Source: Symbiodinium natans (lineage: Eukaryota; Sar; Dinophyceae; Suessiales; Symbiodiniaceae). Taken from it: 64,000 bases of DNA. The first letter of the stretch is position 1. Each line of letters starts with the position of its first letter. The notes under the pieces are model-generated. The model worked only from the letters and a program-made list of their open reading frames with translations. It searched no databases and was not told the DNA's origin. Positions 1 through 10,559 of the stretch are shown one piece after another. Position numbers and translations under genes: made by a program. The stretch covers positions 165,001-229,000 of the forward strand of contig CAJNDS010002851.1 in the NCBI GenBank assembly GCA_905221605.1, given 5' to 3'.

Positions 1-453
1 GGAATAACTACCAGTACGCAGGGTCCCCTTCTTTTTTCTTCTCATCTCCCCCCAAACCCTATTCGCATCGTTAAGGCCACTATAGTTAATTACAGTAGTT
101 TCTACGGCTTCAATGTGGTTCACTGTTTTGGGTTGCTCTTGGTTCTAGGCGATTTAAGGGTCCCGAGTGCTGTCGGGCGTTTGGGGCATAGGCGCATATT
201 CCTGCCTTCTGGCGAGGGTAGATGTGTCGGGGTCATGATAGAGGGCTTGGGATCCAGCATTTAGATGGCCTCGGGTTTGCAGCCCCCAACAGTTCCTCGA
301 GGTGTGGTTTTTTTTTGGGTTTGAGGGCTTAGGCGCGCATGGCTTGCAGTCGGAACAGCGTTTCGGGAAACAGGATACCTCATGACATAGAGAAGGCGGA
401 GACGGTAACATCCGATTAAAGCTTGCGCCCTGAAGAGGGGTCGGCTTAGAGCT
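1..453. other. Unassigned sequence with no recognisable gene
   Basis: Two overlapping minus-strand frames of about 115 codons are open here, but they are proline-rich because they read through the poly-G tract that follows. I recognise no domain. Isolated decayed heptads occur. Confidence 0.5.
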
Positions 454-478
454 GGGGGGGGGGGGGGGGGGCGGGGGG
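454..478 (+). repeat. Poly-G tract
   Basis: An uninterrupted run of 18 G is followed by one C and six more G. It is one of more than 20 G/C homopolymer runs of at least 11 bases in the window. Run length may be unreliable in the assembly. Confidence 0.95.
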
Positions 479-644
479 CTCCAAGTGAAAACCCGAAAAC
501 CCACCAGCCCGAGAAGCCACCCTCAACCGACGCGGTGCGATGACCGGCCTTTGAGCAGATGGTGCCTTGCACAGCGTGCATCCGCCTCTGCGCATCTGTC
601 TGCACGGCGATCTTCGCCTGATTTGGGGGCAGGGTGTGGGCTCA

Positions 645-732
645 CAATATAGGAGCCGTATTGGAACAGGGTTCTTTGGGGGGTATTATGGTATAAGGGA
701 ATACCACTAGTAAATATTCCGACCCTATATTG
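645..732. mobile_element. Small TIR element, family E copy 1
   Basis: The ends are inverted repeats: CAATATAGG on the left and CCTATATTG on the right. The interior contains TATGGTATA and GTAAATATTCCGACC, nearly matching the element at 38193-38305, with a weaker relative at 6992-7099. Length is about 88 bp with no coding capacity. This is consistent with a MITE-like non-autonomous element. The superfamily is unknown and no target-site duplication was established. Confidence 0.5.
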
Positions 733-894
733 CCCTACCTTCTCTTCTGGATGATACTATGTAGAAGGGCCTGCCATGAGAACTACGAAACCCTAAAAAA
801 CACCCAAGCGAAAGGATTTTACATGGACACGTGGTATGGAAAAAACGCGGGCCCCTTCTCAAGCCCTAAACCCCTAAACCCTGATCCCTGATCT

Positions 895-1010
895 AGGTCC
901 AAGAGTAACCTAGGAATAAAAAAGGGCAACCTTCTTGGTTTAAAGGGGAATATAAGGGAACCTAACCCGTAAAAAAAGGGGAACAAGGGCCCACTGTGGG
1001 GGCCCTGGTT
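895..1010. mobile_element. Divergent family B hairpin element
   Basis: The interior carries TAAGGGAACC followed by an A-run and GGGAACAAGGGC, in the same order as in the better copies at 16506-16619 and 62011-62124. The termini are only weakly inverted. Probably a degraded member of the family. Confidence 0.35.
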
Positions 1011-1019
1011 ATGACTTCG

Positions 1020-1345
1020 TCTACTTCGAGCTCAGAGTCGGGGTTTGCGGTGGAACTGGACCTTCTTGTCAAGTTGCAGCCCGCAGTCGAACCCTTCGTT
1101 TCCTGACATGACGACCTTGGACAGCAGTGTCCACATGGCAGGCCTCAAAGCGGAGAAGCCAAGCAAGAACCAGAAAAGCCCCCAAGCCGCAAAGTTGGGA
1201 ATGTCCTGCGAGTTTGTAGAGTCTCCAGCACAACACGCTGCGCAACAAACGGTAGGACGTGAGACTCGGCAAGACCTTTCACATCTCGATGACCCAAACA
1301 GTCCGTTGAAAAGGCTCAAGAGCCTCAAAGCCCAAACCTAAACCT
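1020..1345. other. Heptad-free segment, open on both strands, no recognised gene
   Basis: Frames of 98 codons are open on both strands (1045-1341 plus, 1032-1328 minus). Neither has a recognisable domain, and overlapping open frames on opposite strands are expected by chance in balanced-composition DNA. I do not call a gene. Confidence 0.35.
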
Positions 1346-1604
1346 TTCAACTCTGAACCGAAAAGACGAAAAGCCCTGAAAACCCAAACCTAAACTTTCG
1401 ACCCTGAACCCTATGCCTGCAAGCACCTGGACCTGAATTGAATATTGGCCCTTAATAATTAGGGTTTAGGGTTTGAGGGCTTGGCCCCGGAAATTATTGG
1501 ATTCGAGTATATAGCCATAGAAGAGGGCCCTCATCCATTTTCGGGTTGCCGTGTTGCAATAAGGAATCGTCGTATAGCAACCCTACCCCCCACCCCCCCA
1601 CCGC

Positions 1605-1605
<1 letters not shown>

Positions 1606-1636
<31 letters not shown>
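1606..1636 (-). repeat. Poly-C tract (31 nt)
   Basis: This is an uninterrupted run of 31 C, preceded by shorter C-runs broken by A. It is the second longest homopolymer in the window. The proline/glycine-rich frames over it are artefacts of the run. Confidence 0.95.
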
Positions 1637-1637
<1 letters not shown>

Positions 1638-1730
1638 CCCCAACGCCCCCGCCGCCGCCCCCGAAAAACTGAACAGGAAACCCAAAACAAACAAAATCGA
1701 AAGAACAAAGCTCCAAATCAAACCCTAAAC

Positions 1731-1889
1731 CCTACTTAAAGGTTCACGGTACTTACTAACCAATTATAACTGTACTTATAACCCTACTTAGAATACCTCG
1801 AAAAGGCCTGATAGGGGTTATCCCAAGTATAAGTAGGGTTATAAGCCCAGTTATAAGTGGTTAGTAAGTACCATGAACCTCCAAGTAAG
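1731..1889 (+). mobile_element. TIR element family A, copy 1 (about 155 bp)
   Basis: A near-symmetric hairpin. The left arm starts CCTACTTAAAGGTTCACGG and runs through ACTTACTAACC and TTATAACCCTACTT. The right arm is its reverse complement (AAGTAGGGTTATAA, then GGTTAGTAAGTACC, then ATGAACC). The arms are almost 60 bp with few mismatches, joined by a loop of about 40 bp. The reverse complement of 58048-58194 matches it along its whole length. Two full-length copies 56 kb apart in opposite orientation indicate a dispersed, once-mobile MITE-like element. No ORF lies inside. Confidence 0.75.
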
Positions 1890-2052
1890 ACCCCCTAAAC
1901 TCGAAACCCTAAACCCGCCCCCCCCCCCCCAAACCCGAACCCCCACCTGCGGTGAGGACTCCACGGCCCGAAGAGCCCAAAAGAAGAGGTGGCCGAAGGA
2001 CACGTCATTCCGGACCTGGGGCTTGGGTGTTTCTTGCTAGAGCTGCTTTAAG

Positions 2053-2168
2053 TAAGGGTTTAGGGTTTAGGGTTTAGGGTTTAGGGTTTAGGGTTTAGGG
2101 TTTAGGGTTTAGGGTTTAGGGTTTAGGGTTTAGGGTTTAGGGTTTAGGGTTTAGGGTTTAGGGTTAGG
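2053..2168 (+). repeat. TTTAGGG array
   Basis: About 16 near-perfect TTTAGGG heptads with the G-rich strand on plus. It is interstitial, with ordinary sequence on both sides. A 13-nt C-run lies upstream at 1918-1930. Confidence 0.97.
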
Positions 2169-2338
2169 CAGTAAAAGGCTTACCGGCTTGGGGTGCTTAA
2201 GCTTAGGGCCGTTTGGGTTTATCAAGGCCTACAGTAGGGGAGCCCAGTACACAGCAGCTTGGGCAACTCGGCAGTCACCTGGTACACATAGGGAGGGTTA
2301 GGGTGTAGGGGAGTTGCTAACGCCTCTCTACTGCGGCA

Positions 2339-2670
2339 CCCCCCCCCCCCGGGCCAACTAACTTGGCGCCATACTTTTTATTCTTGAGGCGCTGCTGGTG
2401 AGAAGCCAGGGAATTAGTAGACTGCTTGGCGTTGTGTTTTCGGTTCTCCAGGGGGTTGTCGGTGAGAGAAGACAGGTATTTCTGATATCTTGGTGTAGTG
2501 TTTTCGATTCTTTAGGGGGTCGCCACTGTGGTATTCAAAAGCATAATCCTGAAGCCGAATGTGGTATACGTATGTCAATGCAGCTCGCAGCGATCTCAAG
2601 TGTTCCTAGTATAGATGGAGCCACGTGGAAAACTAAAGTACATTGCGGGGGGGGGGGGGGGGGGGGGTAA
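2339..2670. other. Segment between two G/C homopolymers, no gene seen
   Basis: It starts with a 12-nt C-run (2339-2350). A 90-codon plus frame (2398-2670) ends in glycines only because it enters the poly-G at 2647. A short direct repeat is present (GTGTTTTCGGTTCTCCAGGG versus GTGTTTTCGATTCTTTAGGG, about 65 bp apart). Confidence 0.4.
2647..2667 (+). repeat. Poly-G tract (21 nt)
   Basis: An uninterrupted run of 21 G. Confidence 0.95.
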
Positions 2671-2765
2671 CCGGACGGCAGAGGGGTTAGGGTTTCGGGT
2701 TGAGGGGGTCAAAGTCAGTGACAGCATCCAGCACGCACTCCCACACCCCCTGTCAAAAAAGCACA

Positions 2766-2797
2766 GGGTTTAGGGTTTAGGGTTTAGGGTTTAGGGT
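2766..2797 (+). repeat. Short TTTAGGG array
   Basis: Four to five perfect heptads. Confidence 0.95.
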
Positions 2798-2799
2798 CT

Positions 2800-3670
2800 A
2801 AGTGGTCTAAGTCAGAGACAGCTTCCAGCACGAAGCACTCCCAAAGCACGTTTCGCACTTCCTGCGCAGGTGGGAGTCTATTCTTTGTTGATCTCAAACC
2901 GAATGGTGCGAGCGTTCATTCTGAAAAGAGGTCTTTCGGAATGTTCATGAGGTTTCGCTCCATGTTTGGGGACGCACTGCACATCCTTAACATCCACTCC
3001 CGCAACATGTCCTTCATGGAACCTCCTACAAAAAGAAACTCTGCCCCGACCCCCGAACGAACCACTCCCCAATGGTACCTAGGGCGCTTCAGGGGGCGTT
3101 GCGTTTCTAGACCTTAGGGGGCCAGGGTTTAGGGCCACCAGTCCCTGAACCCATTTCAACCCAAAATCCCGAGGGGTCCAAACACGGGGCATGCAGAATC
3201 ACGTTGATGATGGGGACCACAAAGTCGAGCACCTGATGTGCCGCAGGGCTTAGTGCCGTTTAGAGAGGGTCTAGGGTTTAAGGTTTCGGGTTGGCAGCCC
3301 TAAACCCTAAACCCTAAGACCTAACTCTGAACCCTAATCCCCGAGCTACGACAAGAATCTGCCCAGACTCGCAGAAAACAAACTAAACGCTGCGGTCCTC
3401 ATCTTCTTTCAGGGGCTCTAGGTACCTGTTATTCTAAGGTCTGGGTTTAGGGTCTTGGGTTTTAGGGCTTGGGGTGGGCTTGGGATGCTTCGGGGGATGT
3501 GTTGGGGTTTACACCCTAAACGATTTTCTCTCCGCTCACCTCTGCATCCTGGGTTGCATTGAAGGAACTGACATGACAGGGCTTGGTTTAGGGTTGCATA
3601 AGGGAATCATAACATTACTATGCAGAGGGGGGGGGGGGGTTCATCTAAAGGTCCTCCTTGGATATTTATT
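2800..3670. other. Heptad-poor segment, no gene seen
   Basis: It holds scattered decayed heptads (for example 3297-3318) and a 13-nt G-run (3627-3639). Frames of 64-96 codons have no recognisable content. Confidence 0.4.
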
Positions 3671-3678
3671 TCAAGCTC

Positions 3679-3766
3679 CTTTGGGTTCAAAAGGGTATTT
3701 TGGAAGCAGCGATTTTGATCCCAAAATAGGGGCACATACCCCTTTTCTACCCCAAAGAGAATAGAA
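3679..3766. mobile_element. Single-copy inverted-repeat element
   Basis: The left arm CTCCTTTGGGTTCAAAAGGG faces a right arm whose reverse complement reads CTCTTTGGGGTAGAAAAGGG. The arms are about 25 bp with a spacer of about 35 bp. It resembles the other small TIR elements in size and layout. No second copy was found in this window. Confidence 0.35.
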
Positions 3767-4452
3767 CCCCTGAAAAGGGATTCTTAGAGTCACTTCCTTG
3801 AACAAAAATAAGTTCCCTAGCAGCTGCCCAGGATCCTAAGGTGCACAGGCCAATCACTGGCTTGCCTCTTCTCGTTAAACCCTCTTGACAAACAATTCCA
3901 AACATATGATCCTCTGGAATCTCAAGTGAAGGAAAGAAGTCAAAATGTCCCAACAAGGACCCACGAAATCCTAAGTGCTTTGCACACTATGAGCTCCAGG
4001 GCTCCGGCCGTGTCTGCCTGGGACGCCTGGAGGATCAAGCTTTGCCCAGGTTGTCGCAAAGGTTTTACGGTTCTATGTGGATTTTAAGGTTTAGGGTTTT
4101 GGGTTTAGGGCTTAGGGTTTAGGGGACTTTGGGATTCTATGGTTTTAGGGCTAGGGCTTTGGAGCATGTATGGGCTTCCATAGGCTGCAGGTTGGATCCC
4201 ATTGGGGGCTTTGCAGTTCTTTCCATATGGGCTGAGAGTGCTTTGCTCTTATTGAGGGCTTGTGGCCTTTACTGTTTTGTGAGAGACCTTGTTTCCAATG
4301 ATGGCCGAAGCCCGAAAACTTACACGCGGTGCTGCATGAAGGGCACGCAGTGGGGCCAACTGTTCGCGCAAAGACGTTCGCTGGCGGGCTTCTCTTCTAC
4401 ACAAAGCTACGCCTGCTCAAAGGGACTTGGGGGAGTATTCCTTCCCATCCAC

Positions 4453-4510
4453 CCCTAAACCCTAAACCCTAAACCCCGAAAACCCTAAACCCTAAACCCT
4501 AAACCCTAAT
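4453..4510 (-). repeat. CCCTAAA array
   Basis: Seven to eight heptads on the C-rich strand with one CCCCGAA variant. Confidence 0.95.
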
Positions 4511-4792
4511 CCGAGCATCAGTTTAATTTATACCCCCACATTTAAAGAAATTTGTTTTTGCCGGAAGCCCGCCGGAAGACTACTTTCCATTAGGGTGGAT
4601 TTCGTATGGGACAAACCCCCCACATTTAAAGGAATTTTTTTGGGGGGTTCAAAAATCTGTCGGCAGGCTTCTTGTTTTGCTTGCGGAGACGCAAAGCTAC
4701 AGCACCTCAGGGATCTGCAGCCTATTGTTTTTAATAGAGAATCAATACAGGGCCACGGTCCAACTATTGCGGAACCCTGCATTCCTTATTGT

Positions 4793-4828
<36 letters not shown>

Positions 4829-4830
4829 CC
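4793..4830 (+). repeat. Poly-G tract (32 nt) followed by C6
   Basis: This is the longest homopolymer in the window: 32 G, then six C. The G-to-C junction could form a short hairpin. Run length is likely imprecise in any assembly. Confidence 0.95.
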
Positions 4831-4854
4831 CACCAATTAAACAGATGCTCGGAT

Positions 4855-4883
4855 TAAACCCTAAACCCTAAACCCTAAACCCT
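4855..4883 (-). repeat. Short CCCTAAA array
   Basis: Four perfect heptads immediately after the poly-G block. Confidence 0.95.
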
Positions 4884-5007
4884 TCCAACCACCAAAAGAA
4901 ACCGCGCTCGCCTTGAGAGACTTCAGGGCGGCGACGCAGCGCATGGCAGCGCTCTGGCCACAGGGTCGAGGGTGTAGGGGGGGGAGGGGGGTTGAAGGGC
5001 CCCGAAG

Positions 5008-5094
5008 CCTAAACCCTAAACCCTAAACCCTAAACCCTAAACCCTAAACCCTAAACCCTAAACCCTAAACCCTAAACCCTAAACCCAAACCCTA
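5008..5094 (-). repeat. CCCTAAA array
   Basis: About 12 perfect heptads. They grade on the right into decayed units (CCCTATTACC, CCCTATAA), showing the transition from array to apparently unique sequence. Confidence 0.97.
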
Positions 5095-5462
5095 CAAGCC
5101 TGTAACCCTATTACCCCTTAACCCTATAACCCTAATAAGCCTAAACCCTGAACCTTAAACCCCAAACCCTTAGGGTTTCGGGTCAAGTTGCGGGTTTAAG
5201 GGTTTGTGGACTTATCTGCTTAGAGCTTCGGACCCAAGAACTCTAAAGCTTCTTACCCTCAGGGATTCGGTGCTAGCACGGCTTTTTCAAAGAATAAAGC
5301 CTGAAGATATGTATGGGGTCTAGGGCGACAGGTGAAAGGGGCCCAACAGCTGGACCTCCCACTTCCTCTGCACCTGATTTTGCAGGCTTGAAGGCTTTGG
5401 GGCCGACAAGCTAGACACCTGAATTTCGGACTATTAGTCCGAAAATACTTAAAGTATCTATA

Positions 5463-5484
5463 CATATATATATATATATATATA
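5463..5484. repeat. (TA)n microsatellite
   Basis: About 11 TA dinucleotides, followed by a short GA-rich stretch. Confidence 0.95.
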
Positions 5485-5808
5485 GAGTGAGAGAGGCCTA
5501 AAGCTGAAAGTTTCTTATTGTTGTGGGGTGGGGGGGGGGGCGGGGGGGAGGGGGAGCTGTAAGGTAGGCTTTAGATAGCATGCACGAAAATACCTTAGAG
5601 GGCAAAAAGGGATCGGAATATTGGCAGTTTTTGGGCTCCTGTACTGGGCCAGAAAGGTTGGGCAGAGGATGGCCCCTGCAAAACCCTGAAGCCCCTTAAA
5701 AGCCCCCTTACTTTTGAGCCCTTTGAACCCCTTAATGCCCCTGAAAAACCCTTGAAGCCCAGACCCCTGAAGACCCCTTCACAACCGTACGCAAAGCCCC
5801 GTAAACCC

Positions 5809-5897
5809 CAAACCCTAAACCCTAAACCCTAAACCCTAAACCCTAAACCCAAACCCTAAACCCTAAACCCTAACCCTAAACCCTAAACCCTAAACCT
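5809..5897 (-). repeat. CCCTAAA array
   Basis: About 12 heptads with single-base losses (CCCAAA, CCCTAA). Confidence 0.96.
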
Positions 5898-6000
5898 CTT
5901 GAGAATCCCAAGCTCCCCCCATTCCTGGAGCCTGGGAGGACCCTGGCAACCGCAGGTTGCCAGCACTGAAGTCCTGCAGAGACTGAGTCGGAACGGTTCA

Positions 6001-6155
6001 GGGTTTAGGGTTTAGGGTTTAGGGTTTAGGGTTTAGGGTTTAGGGTTTAGGGTTTAGGGTTTAGGCTTTAGGGTTTAGGGTTTAGGGTTTAGTAGGGTTT
6101 TAGGGTTTAGGGTTGAGGGTTGAGGGTGGAGGGTTGAGGGTGGAGGGTTGAGAGT
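6001..6155 (+). repeat. TTTAGGG array ending in a higher-order variant
   Basis: About 14 heptads. After 6110 they change into alternating GGGTTGA and GGGTGGA units, a small higher-order repeat that must have arisen by local duplication. Confidence 0.93.
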
Positions 6156-6335
6156 GGACCCTTCTGAGTGGCTTCCAGCTACCTCACTTTCTTGGCTCAA
6201 AGGGGGCCTCGGAGAACACTCAGGATTTAGGGTTCAAGCTTTTGGGTTTTACGGTCGAGGCATCCGAGTCTGCAGGAGTGAGCGAGGGTTCAGGGTTAAG
6301 AGGCTGACGGCTTGAAAGACAGCCCGAAACACAAC

Positions 6336-6528
6336 CCTAAACCCTAAACCCAAAAACGCTAAACACTAAACCCTAAACCCTGAACCCAAAAACCCTAAAA
6401 CCCTAACCCCAAAACCCTAAAACCCTCAAACCCTAAAACCCTAAACCCTACGCCTCAGAGAGCCTTCGGTTCTCAGAGGCCCAAGTTCAACACATCCCTA
6501 AACCCTAAACCCTAAACCCTAAACCCTT
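6336..6528 (-). repeat. Degenerate then clean CCCTAAA arrays
   Basis: 6336-6450 is a degenerate field with units such as CCCTAAAA and CCCAAAAA. 6496-6528 holds four to five clean heptads. Confidence 0.88.
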
Positions 6529-6853
6529 CGAAAAAAACACCTCATCTTCAGGCGCCGGGTTTGCCGCAGGCATGTGCCCGCGGATCGTTGCAGCCAGAGA
6601 GCTGTAAGGCGGGCCGTGAGCAGCTAGACCCTAAATCCTAAAGCCCGAAACCAAAACCCCTAAACCCTGAAGCCCGAAACCTTAAAGCCCCAAACCCAAA
6701 ACACCGAAACCCTAAACCCGGACTAAACCCCAAAGCCCCAAACACCTGCGAGGTCCCCTTTTCTTCCCCTTGGCCTTCTGTGCGTGGGGGTTCACCCAAA
6801 GAAGCTCCATGAGCGCCTCCACTACCTCTTCAGGTGCATGGTCGTCTTCAAGG

Positions 6854-6935
6854 GGTTTAGGGTTTTAGGGTTTAAGGGTTTTAGGGTTTAAGGGTTTTTG
6901 GGTTCTAGGGTTCTAGGGTTTCAGGGTTTTAGGAA
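6854..6935 (+). repeat. Degenerate TTTAGGG array
   Basis: Units vary as TTTTAGGG, TTTAAGGG and TTCTAGGG. The 8-mer TTTTAGGG (Chlamydomonas type) appears here only as a slippage variant. Confidence 0.85.
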
Positions 6936-6991
6936 AGCGGCCATGAGGGGCTGGGTGCTCCGGTTTACGAAGGTGGGGCCCTGTGGACACT

Positions 6992-7099
6992 CAATATAGG
7001 GGCATTAACAAAATTGAACAGGTTTTTGACGCATTATGATAGTATAGTTCTAAACGGACCATGAGGGATTACTCTTCGTAATTCTTCCGAACCCGATAT
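6992..7099. mobile_element. Probable family E element, copy 3 (degraded)
   Basis: It starts CAATATAGGGGC and contains ATTATGATAGTATAG and TTCCGAACCCGATAT, in the same order as copies at 645-732 and 38193-38305. Its right end runs into a TA microsatellite. Confidence 0.35.
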
Positions 7100-7120
7100 A
7101 TATATATATATATATATATT
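7095..7120. repeat. (TA)n microsatellite
   Basis: About 12 dinucleotides fused to the right end of the putative family E element. Confidence 0.95.
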
Positions 7121-7239
7121 GCGGGGGCTGAGGGGTTTGGATTGCGGGGTTCTCTTTGGCGAGCTGATTCTAAGGGTGGCCAGGTGCCGGCAAGGTGTAG
7201 GCTTCTGGGTTGGCAAGGGTGGGGGGGCTCTCAACTATG

Positions 7240-8500
7240 GGTTTAGGATTTAGGGTTTAGGCTTCTAGGGTTAGGCAGTTCCGTATAGTTTTGGGTCGCA
7301 AAGGAAGGCACATGGAACCCTAAACCGCGGCGGAACCCGGGCCGGCCCCCAGACTAACTTGCAAAAACGCCTCGGTTCCGGTCGCGGGCCAAATGCTGTC
7401 CGAAGTTCCTAGGGCCCCCACATGCCCACGCGAGCTCTAAGACTCCAAGATTAGGGATTCGGGTTTAGGAGTTTTTGTGTGGTTTAGGGCTTCGCATTTA
7501 GTAGGGCTTGATAGGGTTTAGGAGGGTTTGGCCTTGGCTTCGTTGTCCAGGTGCTTCCCTGGCTGGAATCTGACCTGAGCAGCTGGTGCAGGTAATCCGA
7601 AACCCTATGCCCTATGCCCTTCTGGTGGTTCAGGGAATTCTGCAGGGCTTAGGGCCACAGTTATCTATGGAAATCTACTCCCATTCCCTTAATTCTTAAA
7701 TCACCAGCGAGCCTCGGGTTTGGAGCATAGCGTCCTGAGCATCTGCAACGACACTTAGACCAGCCTCATGCGCAAAACGAGGTAGAATCACAAGAGCGAA
7801 GCGGGACCTTTGCGCGCAAACTTTGCAGGAAGGATGCTGAACGCACTATATTATCAATCTATCTGTTGAATAACCTTGCGTTAAACAACCAGAATTCTGT
7901 ACCTCTCTGTACCTCTCTTCACCACATTTTTTCTACGAAATCACACTGCGCCTGGCCAGGTTGTGAAATCAATCAACTTTATTTCAGCTTTAGTTGCTTC
8001 CTTCAAGGGAGTTGTCATTGCAGGAAGGAACATGATGAGCTAAACGTATGGCCGCGAAGCAGGAGCCCCCACACATGCCGTTTTTTTAAAATCCGGGAAG
8101 TACTCCTGCCCCTGCCATCTTCCCCATCGACGCAGGCGTCGACCCAATCTAGCCCGGCGGCCTCCTCAGGACAGACAAGCGAGCCTACTCCGGCACAATG
8201 AGCTACATGGCAGTTGCCATAGACTCCTCCCAAATCTTTCCTAGGGCAGTTACATGGCCCCTTAGTATAGGCCATTGATTTTTGGGTTCCATTGTTCCAT
8301 CAACTATGCCAAGATTCGCCCTTATCCGCTCTTGCACCAGGCGATGTTGCGCTTAGGCAACATACACCGCCTAAGCTCAAACCCCAAAGTACCCAAGCCC
8401 AAATTTCAGAGAAACCTAAACTCCAAGGCTCAAAGCCGCAAAGTATCCGCAAGCCCACGCCCTCTATCCGCAAAGTACCCTAAATCCTCAGCCCTAAGCC
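7240..8500. other. Heptad-poor segment, no gene seen
   Basis: 7866-8201 (plus, 111 codons) and 8015-8275 (minus, 86 codons) overlap on opposite strands, and neither has a recognisable domain. After 8380 the sequence decays into CCCTAAG/CCCAAAG words. I do not call a gene. Confidence 0.4.
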
Positions 8501-9085
8501 CTAAGCCCCAACCCTAAACCCTAAACCCTAAACCCCAAAGCCCCAAACCCAGAACCTCAGACGTCACCCTTGCCACCCAAAAGGCGCGAAAATGAAATGG
8601 ACCCGCGGCGCCATTGTCCTGGCAAGCCCTACTTTACTAATTATATCGCTTTTTTGATGCTACTCCTGAAGGTTTGTAAGGTTTAGGGGTTTCGGGCTTA
8701 TTTGGGCTATAAGCAAAAAAACACAACAGAGTGCTTAATGGTGCCTCCGCCCAGGGCGTCTGGGGCTGAGGGTCTGTGTAGGGCTCATCTAAGGCTTAAC
8801 AGGCTTAACACTCAGAATGTTTGGGCTTACAGGGTTTAGGGCCCAGGGTTGATGTAGGTTGTTGGTTCAGGCGTTAGGGTGGAACGGCAAAACACGTACT
8901 AAGGTGAGGATGGCGACGGTGACGACAATGATGAAGATTCTTGTGATGTCAGTGAGACTTATGTCATGAAGCACTTTCCGAGCATGTTCAACCCCAAATA
9001 GGCCCCAACCCCTACTTATACGACAAGAGTGAATACGCACATGCATATACAGAGGGAAGAGCGAGAAGGAGAAAGAGAAAGCATA

Positions 9086-9199
9086 ACACACACACACATA
9101 AAATTAAATGTATACATATATATATATATATGTCTATATGAGATGCACGTGACAGAGCGGGAGAAGCAACAGAAGAGTGAGAGAGAGAGAGAGAGAGCC
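9086..9199. repeat. CA, TA and GA microsatellite cluster
   Basis: (CA)7 at about 9086-9099, (TA)n at about 9113-9131 and (GA)n at about 9178-9199. Frames over it on both strands are low-complexity artefacts. Confidence 0.93.
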
Positions 9200-9539
9200 G
9201 AACCAAACTGTGGCCCCCAGGTCGCGGCCTTGTGCGCGGAGCACCAAGTGCCACCGCCTTGGAACCGCTCAGAGTCCTGGCAAGCGAGTCTAGATCCTCC
9301 CCGCCTCCTGACCCCATGAAGATACCTTACTAAATGGCCCTATTACGGGGCTGTGGTACTTGAAGGGTGCAGGCACGGCAGGTTTGCTTGGGGCTTCATG
9401 CATGAAATTTTCTGTTGGAAATTTTAAGGGGTGTAAGGTGGGATCCCTAAAAGGGACCCTTGATCTTGCACTATATACACGCTGCTTTTCTTGTCTTCTA
9501 CTGGCCTCTCTGTACTAGTTAGGCAGCAAGACTGTCTCC

Positions 9540-10133
9540 TCTAGACTCTACGCTTCGAAATGCTGCAGAAGGTGTCGGCGCCGCATGGCTCGGCACTCCG
9601 GGCGCGGTCGCCTGCCCGCACAAAAAAGGTGCAAAGCATCCGGCTTGGCCCAGCGACGGCCGCGCAAATCTTGAAGCGAGGTCCCGTGCGAGTGCATGCC
9701 CCAAGTGGGTGCACCAGAATAGGCTCCCGTGCTCCGCAGCAGCGTCGTCTCAAGGTGCCGATTGTTTGGGCTCGCCATCATGAGGAGGACGGCTCGATCG
9801 CGAAGAGCAGGGACCGCCGGTTACATTGCCAACCACACGGCACCACCGGGCAGCCACCGGGGGCAAGCGTTCGGGAGTCAGACTGCTGCGAAGATGAGAA
9901 TGATAAAGTGTCATCAGAAAGCCCGAACCCCTGAGAATCTTCCTTGCTTGCTGAAACGGCTGAGCTCATCAGTCAACCTCACCCTATATCCTAAACCGCC
10001 GGTGAAACATGTTCAAGAAGTATCGCTGACCACCAAATGCCCAATGAAACCTATTAAGCTCTTTGCATTTGAACCTCGCGGGAACTTCTTGACTGGTGAA
10101 AAGTCCAACCGTTGTGAAGTCCTACGCACTTAA
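9540..10133 (+). other. Heptad-free island with overlapping open frames; gene not established
   Basis: Two plus frames are open (9560-9934, 124 codons; 9729-10133, 134 codons), and minus frames are also open. The second has a basic N-terminal half and no recognisable motif. The absence of TTTAGGG words makes the island a better place for a gene or exon than its surroundings, but there is no domain, codon-bias or splice support. Confidence 0.25.
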
Positions 10134-10140
10134 TAGATGA

Positions 10141-10350
10141 AAGCATTTTGTAGTTACAGAATTCCTCACAACCAAGACAATAAACAATACAAAAACAAAA
10201 CACGAACAGCAACACAAACGAAACATAATTGCAGACAGAACCTCCTCAAACCAAAACCAAAAAGCGACACCGCAAGTGCAAACATAATTCCTTTCAAAAA
10301 CCAACACCCCCAGAAGAAGCCAACAGCAACAAACAAACAAATTCATAAAG
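10141..10350 (-). repeat. Left arm of large inverted array (about 63-bp units)
   Basis: Read on the minus strand, it holds about three degenerate units built on TTGGTTTTGGTTTGAGG, then TTCTGTCTGCAATTATGTTT. The same unit appears in the opposite orientation at 10560-10960. The minus-strand frame is hydrophobic and Cys/Phe/Val-rich, which reflects the T-rich unit rather than a known protein. Confidence 0.6.
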
Positions 10351-10359
10351 CACAAAACT

Positions 10360-10500
10360 AAATATTATAAAGATAATAGTAATAATAATAACTATATTAC
10401 TAATAGTAGTAATGATTATAACAATAATAGTAATGGTAATAGTAATTACAAATAAAAAAAACAATACTTATATATATATATATATATGGAGATGTACACA
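10360..10500. repeat. AT-rich trinucleotide centre of the inverted array
   Basis: It consists of TAA/TAG trinucleotide words followed by (TA)n at about 10468-10487. It sits exactly between the oppositely oriented arms and would form the loop of a fold-back. Confidence 0.8.
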
Positions 10501-10559
10501 CACATCTATGTTAATATACAAGGAACAACAAGAAACCAGAACACACAAAACACTTGCAG

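Noticed and set aside
6185-6205. Relic of the dinoflagellate spliced leader (TTGGCTCAA)
   Set aside because: Only nine consecutive bases fit the known leader 3' end, which is expected about once by chance in 128 kb of both strands.
6854-6935. Chlamydomonas-type TTTTAGGG telomere repeat
   Set aside because: The octamer is mixed with TTTAAGGG and TTCTAGGG and is far rarer than TTTAGGG in the window, so it is a slippage variant.
9560-10133. Two overlapping basic plus-strand frames as genes
   Set aside because: They overlap in different frames with neither favoured, and minus frames are also open; no domain. Kept only as a segment description.
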